Assembly: GCF_000835495.1 (NCBI RefSeq)
Contig: NW_015622545.1
Location: 2,000,777 to 2,064,776 of the forward strand
Source of the DNA: Cladophialophora immunda
Taxonomy: Eukaryota > Ascomycota > Eurotiomycetes > Chaetothyriales > Herpotrichiellaceae
Reading direction: 5' to 3'
Length of the DNA stretch: 64,000 bases
A program made the translations under genes and the position numbers. This document shows positions 21,411 to 32,652 of the stretch, piece after piece. The first letter of the stretch is position 1. Every line of letters begins with the position of its first letter. The notes under the pieces were generated by a model that worked only from the letters and a program-made list of their open reading frames with translations, was not told the DNA's origin and did no database searches.

Positions 21411-24209
21411 CTAATCTTCCCCCTGGAAAAAGTCGACAATGGCACGGGCACCCTTCGGCCCCAGGCCTCTGGGCGGGTAGCACAGGTAGAGCGGATCGTC
21501 GAGGGTGTTGAATTTGGTCCGGAAGCCGGTCTTCTTGTCCAGATTGAACTTGGCCGCAAGGGTCTGGTAGAGCGAGTCGAGCGTGGCGGCCTTTGCGCCG
21601 CCGACGTTGTGCTCGCTGCTCAGCTTGGCCGTTGCGCCCGCGCCGAACGTGCACGTCTTGTAGCCCGCCTTCGCGGCGGCCTTGAGCGCCGCCTGCACTG
21701 CCAATTCGATGGCTCCGTTAGTCGCGCCGGGGAAGTCCAGTGCCCACTTGACCTGCACGCCCCATCGAGGCGCGAGTTGCGCGAGCACCACCAGACTGTG
21801 GATTTTGCCCTGGTCGTCGGTGGCGATGAAATACTGGCGGTGCGAGGCGTCCTTGAACGGCGTGATCACGCTCAGGTGGACCTGTGCGCCCTCTCGGTTG
21901 TCCTGCCACTCCTTGATGCGCTGCTCGACGTGGTGACGCACGTCTTCCGGCACGTCGCTACCGTATTCAGTCACCTTCACACCTTCCTTCGAGGCGTGCC
22001 TGATCTTCCGATCAACGTCGCTACTGATGGTCAAATGCTCGTTGTTGGCAAGATTAACACGCTGCTCTGCCACGTTGGTAAAGCTCCTCCATCCCAGCCT
22101 GTCGCCGAGCACCTCTTCGATTTCCTTATCGACCAGAATAAAGAGCGGCCGGAGTCGAGTTTCTTTTCGAAGCCACTTCAGGAATGCGGCGATCACGTCT
22201 TCAAGTTGGCTGACTTCGCAAAGCGGATTTCCGGCAATGATTGCTCGGTCGTGCGTGGGGACGTAGGCGATGGCTGCGCCCGTCTTGTCATCCCGCCAAA
22301 CCTGGAACCTCTCGTCCATCCAAGAAGTGTTTGTTGCGTCGCCGTAATTTGCCACCAGGTTCTCAAGTGGCTGAAGATAGCCCTTGGGACGGTGCAACGT
22401 ACTGTCTTCAGGATGCCGCAGGTTCGGTTCTTTTTTCGCTGGAAAGCTTTTGGGGTCGCGGGGAAATAGCGACGCGTAGCGCAAGTTGCCCAGGTCTAGA
22501 ATGAGCGCGACTAGACGTTCGAGACCAATCCCGGCTCCCGCGTGAGGCGGTGCCACCCACTCGAAAGCTTGCACATATTCTTTGAGGTCGTCGGGTTCCA
22601 TGCCTTGAGCTTGCATCCGCTCCTTCAAGAGCGTATGCTCGTGGATTCTTTGTCCCCCAGAGAGGATTTCTTGTCCCCGGACCATAAAATCGAAGGAGTT
22701 TGTGATTTTGTCATCCTTGGGGTCTGGCATGGTGTAGAAAGGGCGGGCAGCTGCCGGGAACTTGTCGAGAATATAGTAATCGGTGTGATATTTCTCCTTG
22801 ACCAGCTCTCCAAGTCTTCGTTCGGCTCGCGTTGGCAGGTCGTCATGCTCAGATTGTTGACTTCCGTCGTCATTGGTCCAGCCTGATTCGTTCAGCAATT
22901 TGACCCCTTCTGCAAATGTGACCCTCGGCGTCTCGTCCAGCCAGACCAGATCATCATGTGGGAAGTGATGTTTCATGGTATCAATGTCGTTCCTGTTGCG
23001 GTCATACAGTGTTCTGAAGATCTCCTTGAGCGTTGCATCGATCAACCACATGGCTTCATGATAATGTTTGTCTATGGCCATTTCCAGGTCCAATCCCGTA
23101 AACTCGGTCATGTGGCGAGGAGTGTTCGAGTTTTCTGCGCGGCGATGTCAGCTATCCATTATCAGAAATAAGGGGCGAGGAGGGAACGAACCAGCTCGGA
23201 AGACTGGGCCAATCTCAAAAACGCGGGCGAAATCTGCAGAGATACACATTTGTTTGGCAAGCTGGGGGCTTTGAGCCAGGAATGCTGGACGCCCAAAGTA
23301 ATCGAGCTGGAAGACGTCAGCTCCACCCTCAGTTGCGCCGCCTTGCAGCTTTGGTGTGTGGATCTCCAGAAAGCCACGGTCCTCGAGATAGCGTCGGAAA
23401 GTCCTGCAAACAGCCGACTGAACTCGGAAAATGGCCTGCGCGGACGGTGTTCGCAGGTCGATGATACGGTTGGCCAGCCTGACTCTGTCCGAGATAGAAT
23501 GACCGTCAGTTGCCGCGTCGGCCTCGTAGACGCTGAAGGGCACAGGAGCCGTTCTCGCCGAGATCAGATGCATCTGTTCAATCTCAAATTCCACGTGCGA
23601 AGCGCTTGTGCTCTTGACCGTCTGTTCCGGCTCTTTGACTTTGGCCTTGACGATCACGATGGAACCTGGTCGCATGTGTTCCACCCACCGCACCATATTC
23701 TCAGAGATACCGCCGTCTTTTGCGCTGAGCACGCCTTGTATCGTGGTGGTCTGCTGGCGAAAGACCACGAAGGCTAGCTTTGCGCTCATGTGTCGAACGA
23801 CGTGGATCCGAGCGCGAAAGGTGATCTCCTTGCCGATGAAGCTGGCATCGACTTCTTCAAGTGAAGTCCATTTCGCCGGCCATACGTCGTCATTGACAGC
23901 CTCGTCTTGAGATTGCATCAGTGGCAGTTTGCCGTAGTGTCTCTTTGCCTCGGGAGGGTCCTCGTTGTCCAAGAAATCATCTAGGCTTTTCATTGCCTCC
24001 CCGTGGGCCAGCTGGTCGGTTTCTCCCCTGCCTTCCTCCTCATCTTCGCTGGACCACTGCACCTCGTGTTCGATCACACGAGCAACATCATTTTCGGGCC
24101 CTCCTCGGCGGTGTTTCTCACTATGATTAGATAACGTGTCACCCAGCTCATGTTTGCCGTTGGAGATCTTGTTGCGGAAACTCGCGATGGCACCCATGAC
24201 CTTGGACAT
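21411..24209 (-). CDS. erdS: Ergosteryl-3-beta-O-aspartate synthase: AspRS fused to DUF2156
   Basis: Two exons, 24209-23192 and 23134-21411, giving 913 residues; the 57-nt intron falls in the motif 2 codon region and is in phase. Residues about 120-240 form the OB-fold anticodon-binding domain. The class II aspartyl-tRNA synthetase core follows, with motif 2 VFRAENSNTPRHMTEFTGLD and motif 3 GAGIGLERL (about 539-547), closing at LFPRDPKSF. From about residue 590 comes a DUF2156/GNAT-type aminoacyl-tRNA transferase domain (LENLVANYGD to the end). This architecture is that of ErdS, which charges tRNA-Asp and passes the aspartate to the 3-hydroxyl of ergosterol. The ATG at 24209 is chosen because the frame upstream has no other ATG. 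The ErdH hydrolase partner is not in this window. Confidence 0.93.
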
Positions 24210-27012
24210 GTTACGTGCGCGGTGGAGGATATCAGTGCTGCACAGACAGGAAGAGCGACCAAGCGCAAGGGGACAAACAGGTTCTGGGGTTCGCACCGTA
24301 GTGATCTATCAGCCTTTTAGTATGTCGCGGATGATCGACCCGGTATGTCACCGTCGATGATCCTGGAAAAGATTTGACGTCATTTTTTCTACAAGCCGGT
24401 GCAGGCCACTGCAGTCGGCAGGCATTGTAGGGACTCGCTAAGATGACAGACCGTTGTGATCTTCAGTGTTGGTTTCAGGTTCGCAGGCAACGAATAATGG
24501 GTTTCCAACATGCATCCTCCGACCAGGTCCAAAGCAAGAACTTTGGAATCGGGACTTGGCCGCGGGCTGCTTGGCAGATGATGGGATTGAGCTCATCACG
24601 TGGGAGCTCACGTGTCGTTGGCAATTGCGGAGCCGCCTCGCCGCTTTTACGACATTGCAGTTTGCTACGCAATGCCACTTATTCACTTCAAGCGGCCGGA
24701 GATGCCTACCTTTCTAAGCTAGCACCATTCCAAAAGTCCCTAATCCACGACGAGGCTGCTATCAACATCTGAGAGGTTTCTGCCACCATAATGCCGGCGG
24801 TGTGCCCAACCACCATATAACAGGTTCCCAGATGTCTCGAAGTCCAGAAACATACCCATCGCCAACAAGGGTTGGGATCCTGCGAATGAGTTTGCAGAAC
24901 GGAGGCTGAGCCTCTAAACCACGGAGGCGGAGTCCTTCGAATGCACGGAAAGTAAAGTTCACAAGAACGTCCAAAATTGAAGAACAGAATTCATCATTGG
25001 AACCTGACTGATTGAGTGACTGAGAAATCGACTCTCTGTTGGATAACAAGCACTGGCGATACTATTCCCCTACTCCCTTTGCCTCGCTTCCTCGACGCTG
25101 TCCAGCCTGACTTTGAATAATGACTAGTTTACTACTGGTGGATAGGTTCCAGCTGACCCCTGCTAGTTCTTGTTATCGTTGCCAACGCCTGGATGTTGAC
25201 CTCGTTGCTACCGTTGGGGTGGTCTCCATTCTCCTCACGAATGTTTGTCTTGATTCGCCGTCCCGTAGATACCACGTTTTTCGGTGTCTGTCAAAGAAAC
25301 ACTTCGGCCAGGGCACACGGTTTGGTTTTTGCGTTCCCAGGCGTCGGATGGTACCTCCCAGTGAACCTACAGAAACTAGAATGACTAGTCCAAACCTGGC
25401 CTGAAGCATTACTAAAACAGCTTAGCGCCACTGTCTCGAAAAAGGCCAGCTAAACCCGTTGTAGCGATTTTCGTGTCGCGCTTTCCGCCGTGGATATGGC
25501 CTCGTTCCACGTATAACAGAACGACCTGATCCCCCGAACTGATAAACAGAAATGGTACCTAGGTACTCAGGTATTGTACGCTGGCGCATGGGTGTCTAGG
25601 CATTGTGAGATCCAGTACCCTCCCGATGGTAAGAGCATGGTCTTCAAAGTCCCAGATTATAGTATAGTACTTTCTGTGTGAGGTCAACGGTGAAGGGGCT
25701 TCTAATTTGGCTCATAACCGGAGTTGTGAGTCTGCGACTGGTACCGGAAGACACGCACGGCAACAGTAGTTGAATGTGACTGCGAATTCGGTGTCCACAG
25801 CGGTGAGCCTCACCCAGCATCGCCAATCCTGAACAAATCTCCAAGACAAGAGAGAGCCCAGGGGAACAACATTGGTCTGCTTCTGTATTTTTTTTTTCAT
25901 TGAATATTGGCAATCAATGCCTTTGGATCTCGGCTGCCGTATTACTGCTATTGTTGGCCGTATGACTCATTCGAACTATTCAGCAGTGCAATAATACCAT
26001 CAGCTTTAGCTGTTCTAGCATATCTGTGCCATCGAGCTGTATGGGCAACCAGTGGGGAACGACAGAGGATCTCACTCATTGCAGTTTACAATTGTATCTT
26101 ACTACTCGCTATCGACCGCGTTGGGACAACAATCTCTCAAACCACGTTCGTTGGAAAAATTATGTAGCTTGCAGCCGGGCTCCCTAGAAAGCTGGTTCAA
26201 GACCCAATATTGGATATCATCACTCAGTTTTAAAATAGTATTTGGCAAGAACGGACGGATCAAAAGACCATGTTCATGCGTCAGGGCTCGTGCCCGCGAA
26301 AAGCGGCTTTTGTTATGTTGTTGCCGAACTTCAGTTTTGAAGAGACATGCCCTTGCAAATATCTCCCCATCGATGGCTATCATCCCGGGTTTGACACTTG
26401 TTCGCTTTGGTGTAGCAATTGATCAGGAGGCGGACCACGTTCTGCTCAGCGGCGACCGGAATGGAAACTGTGGCATATCTGACCGAGGCTCTCGGATCGT
26501 GAAAAGGTTAGCTAAAGTGTGTGTGAGTAGACAGTTGGTTCATTCCCTTTCGAGGAGGGCGGACTGCCAGTGAGTGATTCCTTTGAGCAAAGTTTGCGCA
26601 CAGAGGTTGGGTTCTCCGACGATAAGATCCCGCGGGTCTTCTCGCTGTGCACAGTTCGAAGTCATATTGTCTGTGGCATAAATGGGCAACGCAAGAATAG
26701 CAATGTGAGATAGTTCCGAAAGACTAAGACCCCTCAACATCGACCATCATGCCGTTCTGCCCGTCGAGGAGCTGATAATGGAGAAGGCATCAGAATTTGT
26801 TCTGAGCTTCTTGGCGATAAAATCTTGAGTTCATCAACAGTTCTTCAGAAGCAAAGCCACGAGCGTCGCGCTTTATCAGATACCCTTCACGGCATCCGGA
26901 AGTCCCGTCATGGAGTCGATTCAGCTTTCAAGTTCGGTCGACGGCGATAACTGTTGCCGCCTGAGGCGTCTGGATCAGATTTGCCATTCCTCTGTGGGTG
27001 AGTTCCTTCAAC
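24210..27012. other. Gene-poor region downstream of the STAND relic
   Basis: About 2.8 kb without a supportable gene. Short frames occur on both strands but none shows family motifs, conserved blocks or plausible splice joins. The first few hundred bases are the erdS promoter. Since the remnant of a STAND N-terminal domain reads into it from 27.6 kb, some of this may be unrecognisable decayed coding sequence. Confidence 0.45.
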
Positions 27013-27584
27013 TTAGGTGTCTCGTTGCAGGGTGGCATACACGACAAGCCTTTCCGCAAGTGTTGGCTTCTTGCCCAGAATCTCTTGAGTCTTGAATCGA
27101 GAAAGATACAGCTGTAGTCGATCAAACTTGCTCTCGGCTTCGATCTGGAGCAGGCAGGTGAGAATGTTGAGTATCAACTTGAGGACAGCGAGCTCTTGTG
27201 CGTTTAGAGTCTGCTCAGCACTGCTTTCAGTTCTGCCTCTTTTGAAATCCAGCGTACTCTCTCTAGGATGCTCATTCTTGGCTCGGACTGTATACAGACT
27301 TTCGGCGAACACTTGTAGATCACTGAAAGTATCAGCACGCAGGAGGACAAGGTTGCGACTACTTGATTGACCATCAGCAGTGAGATTCGCGACCTGGAAG
27401 CGCGCTTCACTCAGAACGAAAAATTGTAACTGGCCGAGGATATTATGAACGTCGGCGACTTCAGCTTTCAACCTTCTGCAATCATCAGGAGCATGGCGCG
27501 CCTTCTTGAGTACATCGTTGAGACATTTACAGCTGCCATCAAAAGTCCGACCAGCCTGGCAGCAACACTGAGAGGGTCTGCCAT
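27013..27584 (-). pseudogene. Relic of a fungal STAND N-terminal (PigL_N-like) domain
   Basis: Reading on the minus strand, ATG at 27584 starts MADPLSVAARLVGLLMAAVN, a near-perfect copy of the N-terminal signature of many fungal STAND proteins. That frame stops soon after. The rest of the domain continues in a different frame: VLKKARHAPDDCRRLKAEV, then DVHNILGQLQFFV and AVLKLILNILTCLLQIEAES. The switch happens near 27510-27530 with no plausible intron, so I read it as a frameshift. After about residue 190 the frame runs into a stop and no NACHT domain follows. It is therefore a truncated, frameshifted remnant. A sequencing error could explain the frameshift but not the missing NTPase. Confidence 0.65.
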
Positions 27585-28586
27585 GATTGCGACGGGGTTC
27601 TGACGGTAGAGTCTCCACCAGAGTTTCTGATTTTGACCTCTGATGTCGAAGCTTTAGCGACTAGCCTCCTATGGAGCGGTCCATGGAAGACGATATGTTG
27701 CCGTGCCATCGGCAAGAGACCTCCTCTCTGCGATACCAACGATGCAACAATATGACGGCTTCCAACCTCCGTGATAATGAGAAATGCCACGATGATCCGA
27801 CGTAAGGCTACCGCAGGTGTGTTGTCAGAAGAAAATCCCTCTCACCGAGCACGTGCTCGTGTGATCGAACAAATCAGATTTCAGGGGGGATTTGTGCCAA
27901 GAGGAGTAGAAACTGCTCGCAGTTCAATCTAGATTGGGATCAGAATGATGCCGGCCTATGCTCATCAAGGCTGTCTGATGTCGGATCACACAGCTTTAAA
28001 TAACGGTGTTGTCTAGGGTCAAAGCCGCGGGTGGCTGTGTGAAAAGAAGAGCAGTGACGTGTCCGGGCCGATATCAAAGCTCACAGGGACGAGTCAAGTG
28101 AAGTGATATGTTGTATTATCCAGCCAGGATTTAAGAGTCTTTGACCATATGGGTTGGCGTTGAAGAGGAGCAGAGAGGAGGTCGGAGCTGGTCATGTGAT
28201 TCCTCCGCTCTCTTCCAAGAGCATTGTAGAGCATCATAGCAAGCAGTGTGACAAAGACGCATGTCTCTGTGAATGGCCATTAAAAGAAGAGTCACAATGA
28301 GGTAGACGAGATAGCACGTCAGAAAAGAGCTAACGGTTAGCATTAATATTACCATTGTCACTCCGCCCACTGATATGTGCTGAGCCTCCGTTTTGGTTCT
28401 TCGTGGATATATGCACATTCCACCATCTGCGTCGCCGTAGATATGTGCAGGTATAGTTCTTTGTGTCTCCGTATATCTTATCGTGTGTGCTTGTTTTCTC
28501 CGCATCTTCCAAACTTCTCCACAAGACTGACTATTCACAAACCAACAGCAAGACCACCATCTAATCTGTGATCGTGAACCCAAGCC
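27585..28586. other. Intergenic region with no recognised gene
   Basis: About 1 kb. A minus-strand frame here encodes a hydrophobic stretch but has no ATG start or family match and is not called. The short motif GATATGTGC recurs near 28372 and 28438, with a variant near 28405. The final part is the promoter of the next plus-strand gene. Confidence 0.45.
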
Positions 28587-29805
28587 ATGGATATACCAGA
28601 GAGTTATGGTGTTGGGCGCGGCATGGGCTCTGGGGAGCGTGCAAATGTTGACGGCGCCCTCTTTTTGCTCAACACGCCCAACCCAAGGTCGGCCACCTCA
28701 GAGGGAGACGAAGTAGAACCGTGGTCTGCTGTCTCCCCAGCGTGCTTCTCACCATCGCTCGACCCCCAACTTAAGCACGTCCTCGAATGGGCCGAATCAC
28801 CTTCGCTCACGGCGACGACAGACTACATCGAGTTCCCTTTGGCACCTCCGCAGTTCGAAGAGCTCAAAAAGCTGGAGCAACTTGGGTTGTTTTGTGGCGA
28901 AAATTTCCGGTACCACTTGCTATCCTCTGAAAAGACTCAACGCAGGAGATCCTGCTAACCATAATTTAGGTACGACTACTCTGAAGCCGACGAGATCCTC
29001 GTATTCCGAATGGCAGGCGGAGGACACGAATGGATCAAGGGCAGACTTACAATGAAGATCTCCCAGGGTCTCGCGGACGCTGCGGCCAGAGATGACAACT
29101 CTCACTCTGCCAGGGAATTTGCCTTGCTGCCTACCTCCCTCGGTGGCTCCTCACTCCTGAACTTTCGGTCATCCACGGTGGCAGACAAGAAAGAAAGACG
29201 GTCACCGGATGCTCAATTCCTGTCCGATCGGAGTCGCCGTCCCTGGCTTCCTAGCTTGATCATCGAAGTAGCTTGGACGCAGACTACGAAGAGTTTAGAA
29301 AAGCTCGCATACGAATACATTCGGGGTAGCAATGGACGAATCCGCACTGTCATTGGTTTTGACGTCAATCCTTCTGCCAGAAAAGGTGCGACAGTTTACG
29401 TTTGGAGGGCCGTGTTCAACCAAGACAATATCGCTGTTGCTTGTGACTCTACTGTAGGAGTTCTATCACCCTCTCCGTCAACGTCTCTAATCTGACCTTT
29501 TCGTCTAGGAGATTCGCAGCGTGTCTGGAATCAAGAACCCCGACCCGCAAGCTGGACTGCGCTTGACGCTCGAAGACTTCGCATACTCTCGCAACCCAGA
29601 AGAATACCCGGACCTCGATGCTGTCGTCATCTTCATCCCTGTCGATGATCTCTACGAGATCTTGGAAGAGGCCGAGGCCGCTCAGGAAGGTTTCCGTGGT
29701 GGAAACCAAAATGGATCTTCAGCTTCTGATCCAAGCCCGCCTGCCGCCAACACGACTGCCTCTCATGGCTATTCGCTGAGATCTCAAGACGGACATGGAG
29801 TTTAG
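28587..29805 (+). CDS. Hypothetical fungal protein, PD-(D/E)XK-like core
   Basis: Three exons, 28587-28909, 28970-29453, 29509-29805, giving 367 residues. Both introns (60 and 55 nt) have branch sites (GCTAAC, TCTAAT) and keep phase. The N-terminal 110 residues are acidic and variable. The conserved core runs from FRYDYSEADEILVFRMAGG through LPSLIIEVAWTQTTKSLEKLAYEYI to RIRTVIGFDVN and ATVYVWRAVF. The pattern of strand, helix, IIEV strand, helix and VIGFDVN strand recalls the restriction-endonuclease-like fold seen in many fungal orphan proteins. The second catalytic acidic-Lys pair is not obvious, so nuclease activity is not claimed. The C-terminal tail is low complexity. I do not recognise a named gene. 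Confidence 0.7.
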
Positions 29806-30134
29806 AAGAAGACTTTGGGGATGGGCGTATCTGGAGGTGAGCATTATCGATTTGAACAACAGACCGAACACTCGTTTGGTCAGGGAGGCAGCGTTATGGG
29901 CGAGGTCCTTGCTGTGGCATCTCTTGGGAGAAACAACACTCCTCGGGGCGAGGTATGATGACGTTCTGGCACCAAAATATCGGGTAAAGCCATGATGACG
30001 CTCTGGCACAAATATCGGGTAAAGGCATGATCAGTAAAGATAATCCATAATTCATCTCTCCAGATCGATTGGGCTGCTGGTGACTTCTAAAGGTTCAACG
30101 GCCCGTGCCCCTAGTTGGGCCTTTTACATACTGC
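29806..30134. other. Convergent intergenic region with a tandem duplication
   Basis: About 330 bases between two stop codons on opposite strands. It contains a duplicated block of about 37 bases, listed separately, and no gene. Confidence 0.55.
29955..30027 (+). repeat. Tandem duplication of about 37 bp
   Basis: Two adjacent copies begin ATGATGACG(T/C)TCTGGCAC and end ATATCGGGTAAAG(C/G)C, at about 29955-29991 and 29992-30027. They differ by two substitutions and a one-base indel. The start of a third copy (ATGATCAG) follows. The block lies in the convergent 3' region. Confidence 0.85.
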
Positions 30135-31991
30135 TCATCCTAAAACAGTCTCGGGTCCCAGCAGAGGATCCCTTACCAGCACCACTCCCAGTGCCCTTGG
30201 TGTGAGAGTGAAACCACGTCCTTCTTTGTCAACCTCGAGGATGAATTCGTCCAATGCGGTGCCTTGCCAGTATAGTTGATCCAGATAATACCACATGACC
30301 GACCTGTCAAATGGCCCTCTATCACCTGCAGCAGTAGAAAACTCGAACAACGCACGATATCCAATCTTGGCGTGCCCATTATTTGTCGGCACGTCCTCGA
30401 CGTTGTTGGTCGGATGGAGCCTGACCTGGACGGGTCTTGCAAACAATGGTGGAAGCAGATCAGCTAGGACGTGCATCATATCCCGGCCATTGCTCACCCA
30501 GCGACTGATATTAAGACCATCTTGACCAGATTCTGTGGTATCTACCATGAGAGTGATGGACGATTCCAGACCGTCAGCGCTCTTGAAAGAGTAAGTACCC
30601 ACAAGGCTATTTTTGGCTTCTTCTCGAGCCGCCGTCTCCAAAGCAGGAACCAGGATCCCTGAGAATAAGTTGCTGAGAATGGGCACGATGCGGTTCGAAG
30701 GGGGCCCAGCGGCCAGCACGGTCAGGCCCACGTCGAAATCTGGAACCAGAATCAGCTCGGAAGTGTAGGAGCCGAACGCGCCGGCTTTGGCGTATAGGTC
30801 TACAACTCGGTTGGTGACGGGTAGAGTAACACGATGGATTTCCCATGGTGCTCCCACAGAGTAGTAGGGGTCAGCAGTATGGGCAACCGGCTTGAGCCAC
30901 CGTCTCGTTAGAGCCTTCGATAGGAGGGATGATGAAAGGATCGCCCGTCCAAGTTTCGAGACATCCGCTGGGCTGGAGTAGAGATTCCCACCCCTGGACC
31001 ACACAAGGTTAGCTTACTGGGCCTAGCAGACAGCCATGACTTGAGGCAGCACTTACGGCCCTACTTCACCGAAATCGTAATCCCAAAGCGTGCTTGCCGG
31101 CGTTCCAGGGATGACACATCCTGACTTGTCCAGCGGAGGTGTGGTCGACGTTCGTGACAGATCAAGGGGTCGCAGCACTTTCTCTTCTAGCAGAACAGAA
31201 TAGGGCTTGCCCGAGATGTTTTCGAGAGCATAGGCCAACAGTTGGAAAGCAACGTTGCCGTAGATAGGGGTCGTGCTGGGGGCGAATATAGGATGCCGTC
31301 TGGTGAACCATTCGAAAAACTGCGCTCGCCCACAGCTGGGCTCGTTTCCATTGGGAGGCACCTTTGTATGCTCCAAAGGCGGCAGGCCATAGTTCTCTTC
31401 CTGGAGGCCCCTGTACGCCAATTCTCCAACCAACGATACTGCGTTTGAGGTTAGCCTCTTGGGATCAGACAAGGGGAAGTGGTTTTTGAAGAGCGCACAA
31501 TCTCTCGGAATACTCGCCATGTGGCTTGCTAATCCGCCTATAGTGACATCTTCCCATGCGGTGTCATCTATGGGATGTAGGGCGGCATCGGATTTCCGGG
31601 CGGCGTCTCGCAGCTCGGGAACATATCGCGTGATAGGATCGTTGAATCGAACATCACCAGCCACAGCAAGGAATGTGAATACAGTGACTGCTTTGGTGAT
31701 GCTCGCTATCCGATAGATGCTGTCCGGCCCAACTACATCGGCACCTGCTTTCTGCACCAGTGACGGCGCCGTGTGATGGTGCTCAAGTAATGGTTGACTC
31801 TCATGCATTGAAAAGAACTCGATCGAGAATGACGTTGTCTCTGCGTCAAACGCTCCGTATGTCGAGTTGCCAGTCCTAGTAGCCTGTTGTACCATCTGGG
31901 TAAACTCTGAGCAGGCCGACTTTATGACAGGGCTCTTGGAGAGCTTCTGTGTTGCGCGGAAGGGTGGTCCATGTAGAGAGGAGCTCGCCAT
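30135..31991 (-). CDS. Serine beta-lactamase/transpeptidase-like hydrolase
   Basis: Two exons, 31991-31057 and 30993-30135, giving 597 residues; the intron is 63 nt. The fold is that of class C beta-lactamases, as in LACTB, esterases and LovD-type acyltransferases. The nucleophile motif SxxK is SITK at residues 97-100, the YxN motif is YGN at 244-246, and a KAG triplet in YAKAGAFGSYTSELIL fits the third motif position. There is no signal peptide, so a cytosolic site is likely. Members of this family in fungi are often ester or amide hydrolases next to secondary-metabolism genes. The substrate cannot be read from sequence. The gene shares a divergent 660-base promoter region with the transporter at 32653, which suggests joint control. 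Confidence 0.85.
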
Positions 31992-32652
31992 GGCACAAGG
32001 GTCTAGCGACTGCCCAGTAGACAGACGTGTAGACGTGTTTTAGCTGGCTGCGACTTCGGTACGCGTGGTCACTGGTCCCTATGCTGCTTGTCCAGGCCAG
32101 TTGTTGAGAAGTGAGAGTCGACTACGTTCTGAAGCCGGCGCAACCGCTTCACACAGGTAGCTTTTATGGGCGACAAGTGCTCCGTCTGGAAGAAGACCCT
32201 TTTGCCGACAACAGGCTTAGCCCTCTCCTGAATAGAAATGGATCAATTGTGGGACTTCCTCAGAGATTTTGGCAATTCGATGAGTGGATTCCCTATCCTG
32301 GATTGTCTCGTTCCCGTCGTGCTTTTGCAGGCTTTCCCGCGTGTGATAAGAAATAGGGTCCGGCTTTTCCGTGCCTGAGCGAGGTAATGCGGATGTGGAC
32401 CAACAATCGAATGGCCTAGGCGATCGTCTAGCCTGAACGAGCCCAATCTTGTTCTTCTGTCAGAGTGCACAGTGCCACTCGGGGATTGGAAAGATACTGG
32501 TCCAAGCTACTGTGGAAGTAGTCCCCCCTGGCCGCCGAGAGCGAGATGGTTGAGCATATAAACAAACACCTGTGCTGCCTCGTCAGACCGAGCCCTCAGC
32601 CAGACTACGCAGCCCGACGACCTTTGCCTCAGGACTCCCTTATAAAGCGATC
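31992..32652. promoter_or_regulatory. Divergent promoter: beta-lactamase-like gene and UNC93-like transporter
   Basis: About 660 bases between two start codons that point apart. A TATA-like element TATAAAC lies at 32557-32563, about 90 bases before the transporter ATG. No regulator site was identified with confidence. Confidence 0.6.

Noticed and set aside
26052..26573. Plus-strand frame of about 170 codons
   Set aside because: Translation is rich in Arg, Ser and Cys without pattern, typical of chance open frames.
28131..28583. Minus-strand frame with a hydrophobic segment
   Set aside because: No ATG at its start, no family match, and it overlaps the promoter of the hypothetical gene at 28587.
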